From the NCBI GenBank assembly GCA_021802375.1, contig JAKAAL010000090.1, forward strand, positions 1 to 10,266: a stretch of DNA of 10,266 nucleotides, given 5' to 3'. A program made the translations under genes and the position numbers. The stretch's first letter is position 1, and the number at the start of each line of letters is the position of its first letter. This document shows, in pieces, positions 5,867 through 10,266 of this stretch. Origin of the DNA: Bacillota bacterium. Its GTDB lineage: Bacteria > Bacillota_E > Sulfobacillia > Sulfobacillales > Sulfobacillaceae. The notes under the pieces were generated by a model. The model was not told where the DNA came from and did no database searches. It was given only the letters and a program-made list of their open reading frames with translations.

Positions 5867-6765
5867 ACCCTCGCCTCCGTATAGATCGGCACCCCGTGAG
5901 AACGCGCATAGCCAAAAAAAGCTGCACCCAGTTGGTTCGTAATCGGACCTACCTTTCCAGCCCCAATTTGACGGCCGTCACAGGACACCACACCGATCAC
6001 CTCGGCGGCGGTTCCGGTCAAAAAGCATTCATCAGCAGTATACACATCGTGCAGGGTGATGGGCGTTTCATGGGCCCGTACACCCCGTTCCTGGGCCAAG
6101 TCGAGCACGACCTGACGGGTAATTCCGTTTAAAATTCCCGAGTAGGTGGGTGGGGTGTACAAGGTGCCAGCTTTCACCAAAAACACGTTGTCGCCGGTGC
6201 CTTCCACCACCTGCCCGGATTGATTCAGAATTAAGACCTCTGCGAGGCCTCGTAAGTTGGCTTCAATCTTAGCCAACACGCTATTAAGATAGTTGAGCGA
6301 TTTAATGGCAGGGTTCAGGACATCGGTACCCGGGCGCCGAATTGAAACAGATGCCAGCTCCATACCCCTTTGATATAGGTCCTCCGGGTATAACCGAATC
6401 GTATCTGCGATAATGATGACCGTGGGTCGCACGCATTTACTAGGGTCTAGTCCGAGATCGCCCGGCCCTCGGGATATGACCAGGCGAATGTAGGCATCGT
6501 GGAGCCCATTGGACCGTACCGTGTGCACCACCGCGTCACTCAGTTCATCCTTCGTATAAGGGATTTCTAATAATAGCGCTTTGGCTGAATCGTAAAGGCG
6601 GTCAAGATGCTCAGATAGTTTGAACACACGTCCTGAATAGGCTCTGATCCCTTCGAAGATACCGTCGCCGTACAAAAACCCGTGATCAAAGACCGATACC
6701 GACGCCCGTGATGCCGGAACTAATTCCCCATTGATGAAAATTAACCGTTCTTCCGCTGGCTCCAT
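5863..6765 (-). CDS. ilvE: Branched-chain amino acid aminotransferase
   Basis: The 300-residue PLP enzyme (fold class IV) interconverts 2-oxo acids and valine, leucine and isoleucine, using glutamate as amino donor. Visible landmarks are FINGELVP (10-17), YGDGIFEGIRAY (32-43), the lysine that binds PLP at Lys155 in NPAIKSLNYLNSVLAK, EGTGDNVF near 212-219, and the phosphate-binding LTGTAAEV near 254-261. D-amino-acid aminotransferase and aminodeoxychorismate lyase share the fold, but the IKSLNYL..VLAK.EA block and the ilvB/leuB neighbours favour IlvE. It starts 35 bases after ilvB with GAGGAG 8 bases before the ATG and overlaps pheA. The pairing suggests that it may also aminate phenylpyruvate made by PheA, which is an inference. 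Confidence 0.93.
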   Translation of the reverse strand: MEPAEERLIFINGELVPASRASVSVFDHGFLYGDGIFEGIRAYSGRVFKLSEHLDRLYDSAKALLLEIPYTKDELSDAVVHTVRSNGLHDAYIRLVISRGPGDLGLDPSKCVRPTVIIIADTIRLYPEDLYQRGMELASVSIRRPGTDVLNPAIKSLNYLNSVLAKIEANLRGLAEVLILNQSGQVVEGTGDNVFLVKAGTLYTPPTYSGILNGITRQVVLDLAQERGVRAHETPITLHDVYTADECFLTGTAAEVIGVVSCDGRQIGAGKVGPITNQLGAAFFGYARSHGVPIYTEARV

Positions 6766-6800
6766 GCTTCTCGCTCCTCTTTTGGTCCTTGCGCTATTGT

Positions 6801-8465
6801 CTATCCTTCGAGCACGGTGGATAGCGATTGCCCGGCTGGTACCATCGGATACACGTGTTCGTCTTCCGGGATGGCCACTTCGATAAGTACCGGTCCATCC
6901 ACAGTCGAGGTAACCGCGAGCGCTTCCCGTAGACCTTCAATGCTATTCACCGAAAAACCTTGGATTCCAAAGGCCTCGGCTAACTTGGCAAAGTCAGGAT
7001 TGACTAGGTGCACCCCATGGCGTCGTTTCCCATGAAAGAGATCCTGCCACTGGCGTACCATGCCATGCCCTTGATTATTTAACACCAGCATCGTGACCCC
7101 AATTTGATATTGAGCGAGTGTGGCGAGTTCCTGTAGATTCATCTGGAAGCTACCATCGCCCGCCACCAGCACGACTCGACAATCGGGCAAGGCCACCTTG
7201 GCCCCCATCGCCGCCGGAAATCCATAACCCATGGTTCCGGCTCCGCCCGAGGTCAGAAACCGTCGCGGGCGGTCTCGGGGAATACATAACGCCGCCCACA
7301 TTTGGTGCTGACCCACTTCGGTAACGATGACGTCATCGGCATCGATCAGGTCCTGGAGGACGTATAAGACGTTCGGGGTGGCGATGGTCCCTACCGGTGC
7401 CGACGGAACCCGCAGCGGGTGGCTGGCCGCCCACTGCGCAATCGTTTGACGCCAAGCCGTGTGCTTGCGTTCAGGCACGATGCGTGCGAATCGCGGCAAC
7501 ACCTGGCTCAAATCGCCATGCATTACCACGTCCGGGCGCACCAATTTGTTAATCTCGGCATGATCTACTTCAATGTGGATGATCCGGGCCTTCGGTGCAA
7601 ATTCATCGAGTTTTCCGGTCACCCGATCATCGAAGCGCACTCCACAAGCAATAATCAAATCGGCCTCCTGCATCGCGTGATTGGCGTGCCAAGTGCCATG
7701 CATCCCCAACATACCGAGCGATAATGGATGCGAACTCGGAAAGCCACCGAGACCTAATAGCGTGGTGGCGACTGGACAATCCATCCGTTCGGCAAGTTGC
7801 CGAATCCAAGGGGCGGTGCCGCTCGAGACCACTCCGCCCCCGATGTAAAACACAGGTCGTTCGGATCGTTCCAAATAGGCGCGAGCCCTTGCCCAAGCCA
7901 AAGGCTCAGGCCTCCAGGCTGGCTTCTCACGACGATTGGGCGGGACCACCAGATCCGTCTTTACCTCGGCCAGTTGGATGTTTTTAGGAAACTCCACTAC
8001 CACTGGACCCGGTCGGCCGTCTGCGGCCACCCGATAGGCGTCATGGAAAATGGAAACAATTTCGTCGACCTCTGTAATCCGCCAACTATGCTTCACCACG
8101 GACATCGTCATCGCGAACAAATCTGCTTCTTGAAATGCATCGGTCCCGATCAATGTAGTGGGCACCTGACCCAAGACTAATACCACCGGCACCGAATCTG
8201 TCATCGCGGTGGCTAGACCCGTAATCACATTGGTACCGCCCGGACCAGACGTTGCTAGTGCTAAGGCAGGCTTCCCCGTTACCCGCGCGTACCCATCCGC
8301 TGCGTGAATGGCTGCGGATTCGTGACGAGTCACGATAAGTTCCAGTGAATCCTGGTACGCCACCATCGCATCCACCAATGGTAGAATTGCGCCACCGGGG
8401 ACTCCAAAAACCTTGGAGATTCCTAGGTTCTGGCAGGTTTTCCATGCCAATTCTGCTCCCGTCAT
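6801..8465 (-). CDS. ilvB: Acetolactate synthase large (catalytic) subunit
   Basis: The 554-residue thiamine-diphosphate enzyme condenses two pyruvates to 2-acetolactate, or pyruvate with 2-oxobutyrate, the first shared step of branched-chain synthesis. The N-terminal domain has FGVPGGAILPL (20-30) and the catalytic glutamate Glu49 in RHESAAIHAADGYAR. The central domain should bind FAD. The C-terminal ThDP/Mg motif runs from GDGSFQMNLQE (436) to NN (464-465), followed by GHGMVRQWQ, a block typical of biosynthetic acetohydroxyacid synthase. The C-terminus VYPMVPAGQS is also typical. This argues against pyruvate oxidase, glyoxylate carboligase or catabolic AlsS. It lies 16 bases after leuB with GGGAGG 9 bases before its ATG. 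The regulatory subunit gene ilvN normally follows, but here only 35 bases separate it from ilvE. IlvN may be encoded elsewhere or be missing. Confidence 0.95.
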   Translation of the reverse strand: MTGAELAWKTCQNLGISKVFGVPGGAILPLVDAMVAYQDSLELIVTRHESAAIHAADGYARVTGKPALALATSGPGGTNVITGLATAMTDSVPVVLVLGQVPTTLIGTDAFQEADLFAMTMSVVKHSWRITEVDEIVSIFHDAYRVAADGRPGPVVVEFPKNIQLAEVKTDLVVPPNRREKPAWRPEPLAWARARAYLERSERPVFYIGGGVVSSGTAPWIRQLAERMDCPVATTLLGLGGFPSSHPLSLGMLGMHGTWHANHAMQEADLIIACGVRFDDRVTGKLDEFAPKARIIHIEVDHAEINKLVRPDVVMHGDLSQVLPRFARIVPERKHTAWRQTIAQWAASHPLRVPSAPVGTIATPNVLYVLQDLIDADDVIVTEVGQHQMWAALCIPRDRPRRFLTSGGAGTMGYGFPAAMGAKVALPDCRVVLVAGDGSFQMNLQELATLAQYQIGVTMLVLNNQGHGMVRQWQDLFHGKRRHGVHLVNPDFAKLAEAFGIQGFSVNSIEGLREALAVTSTVDGPVLIEVAIPEDEHVYPMVPAGQSLSTVLEG

Positions 8466-8481
8466 GGCGTTATGCCTCCCT

Positions 8482-9540
8482 CTATGTCTCTAAGTGTTTG
8501 ACAACGGCCTGTGTCATAGATTCCGTCGAGTCGCTGCCACCAATATCGGGGGTTCGTACCCCGGATCTTAAGGTCTCTTTGACTGCGGCTTCGACTGCAT
8601 CGGCCGAGGTGTCATCTTGCCACGACCAGCGCATCAAGGCCGCCAGTGACAAGAGTGCGCCCACGGGATTGGCAATTCCCCGACCTGCAATATCGGGGGC
8701 GGATCCATGGACGGGCTCGAAGAGTCCCCGGGTACCGGGTTGCCCGGCCACGGACGAGGATCCGAGGAGGCCGAGACTTCCCACCAGCCCGCCGGTTAGA
8801 TCACTCAAGATGTCGCCAAAGAGGTTTTCGGTAACCACCACTTGAAATCGATCGGGATGGATGACCAGATCCATAGCCGCCGCATCAACCAGTCGGTGGA
8901 TCACCGGGACCGCAGGAAAATCGCGGCGCACCTGCTCCACGGTCTCGCGCCACAACCGCGAACTCTCCAAGACATTGGCCTTGTCGATGGAAGTTAACGG
9001 CGCTCCCACTCGTTCCGCATAGTGAAATCCCAAACGCACGATGCGATCAATTTCATAGCGATGATAAATCATGGTATCGAGGGCCCATCCCTGATCCCCG
9101 TCGCCACCTCGTTCCCGGGGTTCACCGAAGTAGGCTCCCCCGGTCAATTCCCGAATAATAAGTCCTTTGACTCCGTGAGGGCGCTTAAGCGGCGACTGGT
9201 CCTCCAACCCGGGAAAAATCTCAAATGGTCTCAAATTGGCCCAGAGACCCATGTAGCGGCGAAGTTCCAAAAGGCCGGTCTCGGGACGCGGTTCCCCCGC
9301 CCACTTTGGCCCTCCGACCGCTCCCAACAGCACTGGACATCCCTGATCGACCGCTTCCAATGTCTCGGCCGGAAGCGGAACCCCGGTTGCATCAATCGCC
9401 GCCCCTCCGATGAGTCGGTGCGCCACCTCAACCGGACGGGACGATAGCCGAGATAAAGCTTCCAACACGCGTAGTGCAGCCTCTGTGACTTCGGGACCAA
9501 TCCCGTCGCCGGCCAAGACCAAAAGCTTTCTAGTTGTCAT
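8482..9540 (-). CDS. leuB: 3-isopropylmalate dehydrogenase
   Basis: The 352-residue enzyme oxidises and decarboxylates 3-isopropylmalate with NAD+ to 2-oxoisocaproate in leucine synthesis. It has GDGIGPEV (11-18), LRPFEIFPGL (103-112), RELTGGAYFGEPRE (130-143) with the catalytic tyrosine Tyr137, SIDKANVL with Lys187, the dehydrogenase signature NLFGDILSDLTGGLVGSLGL (239-258), and FEPVHGSAPDIAGRGIANP (274-292), the NAD-binding loop. The Leu-rich-loop pattern and leuA as neighbour favour LeuB over isocitrate or tartrate dehydrogenase. Length is usual. It starts only 3 bases after the leuA stop, with no strong ribosome site (a purine-rich GGAAAGG lies about 15 bases back), so it probably depends on ribosomes ending leuA. 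leuC and leuD, which supply its substrate, are not beside it. Confidence 0.95.
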   Translation of the reverse strand: MTTRKLLVLAGDGIGPEVTEAALRVLEALSRLSSRPVEVAHRLIGGAAIDATGVPLPAETLEAVDQGCPVLLGAVGGPKWAGEPRPETGLLELRRYMGLWANLRPFEIFPGLEDQSPLKRPHGVKGLIIRELTGGAYFGEPRERGGDGDQGWALDTMIYHRYEIDRIVRLGFHYAERVGAPLTSIDKANVLESSRLWRETVEQVRRDFPAVPVIHRLVDAAAMDLVIHPDRFQVVVTENLFGDILSDLTGGLVGSLGLLGSSSVAGQPGTRGLFEPVHGSAPDIAGRGIANPVGALLSLAALMRWSWQDDTSADAVEAAVKETLRSGVRTPDIGGSDSTESMTQAVVKHLET

Positions 9541-9543
9541 CTT

Positions 9544-10266
9544 TTATGCCACAACGCCTTTCCGGCTTTTTTCTCGAGCTCGGCTCAACGCCTGATGCAG
9601 GGCCAAAGCCGAAGCTTTTAGCACGTCGCTATCGGTGGATTGGCCAGCGTACTCGATGGAGTCCACTACCACCGACACCCTAACCGCCGCGAGGCCGCCT
9701 TCACCCGGCGACACCGGGATCAGCTGGTAATCCGACAATTCGGCATCGGGGTGGTCCACCGCACGACTAATGGCTTGGAACAGGGCGTGGACCGGCCCGT
9801 CGCCACTGCCCGAATCTTCCACTGTCTCGTCCTCTTGACGGATCACCACATGCGCCGTAGGACGTACCTGGGTTCCGGTGGTAACTTGCCATGAGAGGAG
9901 CTCACTCGTCGTCACCTCAGCTGTGCGGCCCACGGCATCCTGCCACAAAGCCTCCAAATCATGATCGTTCACCGCAGATTTTTCCTCGGCTAACGCCTTG
10001 ATGCGGTGTTGCAGATCATCGAGTTGTTCTGCGGTTACCGATAACCCAAGTTCCTCTAACCGTTGACGTAACGCATGGCGCCCGGAGTGTTTCCCCAAGA
10101 CAAACACCGTGGACCCGATCCCAATACTTTCGGGCGATAAGATTTCGTAGGTACTAGGGTCCTTCAGCATGCCATCCTGGTGGATCCCAGACTCGTGGCG
10201 AAATGCATTGCGCCCCACGATGGCTTTGTTAAATTGCACCGGCATCCCGGTTAATCGACTGACCAT
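9544..10266 (-). CDS. leuA: 2-isopropylmalate synthase, partial (5' end beyond the right edge)
   Basis: The visible 240 residues are the C-terminal half of LeuA, which condenses acetyl-CoA with 2-oxoisovalerate at the start of leucine synthesis. The ATG at the very edge is an internal Met, not the start: complete LeuA is about 500 residues and the catalytic barrel's first part is missing. The family block GRNAFRHESGIHQDGMLK (18-35), with the HxSGIHQDG region, is followed by TYEIL.PESIG (39-49) and VLGKHSGRHALRQRL (56-70). After a helical linker, about residues 110-235 form the LeuA dimer domain, which binds leucine and gives feedback control. Citramalate synthase and homocitrate synthase share the barrel, but the GIHQDGMLK block and the leuB neighbour favour isopropylmalate synthase. 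It is the most upstream visible gene of the run, so the operon promoter and any leader lie outside. Confidence 0.93.
   Translation of the reverse strand: MVSRLTGMPVQFNKAIVGRNAFRHESGIHQDGMLKDPSTYEILSPESIGIGSTVFVLGKHSGRHALRQRLEELGLSVTAEQLDDLQHRIKALAEEKSAVNDHDLEALWQDAVGRTAEVTTSELLSWQVTTGTQVRPTAHVVIRQEDETVEDSGSGDGPVHALFQAISRAVDHPDAELSDYQLIPVSPGEGGLAAVRVSVVVDSIEYAGQSTDSDVLKASALALHQALSRAREKSRKGVVA

Noticed and set aside
8345..8845. Plus-strand open frame of 166 codons across the leuB/ilvB junction
   Set aside because: It is antisense to two well-identified genes with no ribosome site or recognisable motif.
10264..10266. ATG at the right edge as the leuA start
   Set aside because: The sequence begins in the middle of the LeuA family alignment, so this Met is internal.
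1..10266. CRISPR arrays, tRNA or rRNA genes, T-box leaders
   Set aside because: No regularly spaced repeats, cloverleaf-like or rRNA-like stretches were seen; the leader of the biosynthetic run lies outside the window.

Overview
The window reads as an ordinary chromosomal segment of a Gram-positive, Firmicutes-like bacterium. Most genes have good AGGAGG-type ribosome binding sites, and GTG and TTG starts occur. A processive-type glycolipid glycosyltransferase sits next to an MFS carrier, as in UgtP/LtaA-type lipid-anchor systems. Base composition looks moderate to moderately GC-rich. A deep-branching thermophilic or acidophilic Firmicute such as Sulfobacillus would fit, but that is a guess from gene style and not a match I could test.

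Layout. Positions 1-2181 (minus) hold an MFS transporter that runs off the left edge, overlapped by the upstream glycosyltransferase gene. Positions 2182-2328 are a short divergent promoter region. Positions 2329-2949 (plus) hold a YigZ/IMPACT-family gene, the only plus-strand gene. Positions about 2971-3767 (minus) are a decayed IS607-family insertion sequence. It keeps pieces of the serine recombinase tnpA (frameshifted, with an internal deletion) and of tnpB (a start and an end joined by a large internal deletion), plus hairpins at the 3' end. Positions 3861-10266 (minus) are an amino-acid biosynthesis run: leuA (partial) - leuB - ilvB - ilvE - pheA, then, after a 157-base gap, an aldo/keto reductase with a clean intrinsic terminator behind it.

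How the genes fit. LeuA and LeuB act in leucine synthesis. IlvB makes the acetohydroxy acids for valine, leucine and isoleucine. IlvE does the last transamination of all three, and enzymes of its family can often also transaminate phenylpyruvate. PheA makes phenylpyruvate and overlaps ilvE by four bases. The run therefore joins branched-chain and phenylalanine synthesis. The acetolactate synthase regulatory subunit (ilvN), ilvC, ilvD and leuCD are not in the window, and genes from leuA to pheA are packed too tightly to hide them.

I see no tRNA, rRNA or CRISPR array. Nothing here is clearly an undescribed system. The parts most worth a second look are the IS607 remnant with its retained tnpB 3' structure, the glycosyltransferase/MFS pair, the possible break in the MFS gene at the left edge, and the unusual gene order of the biosynthetic run.
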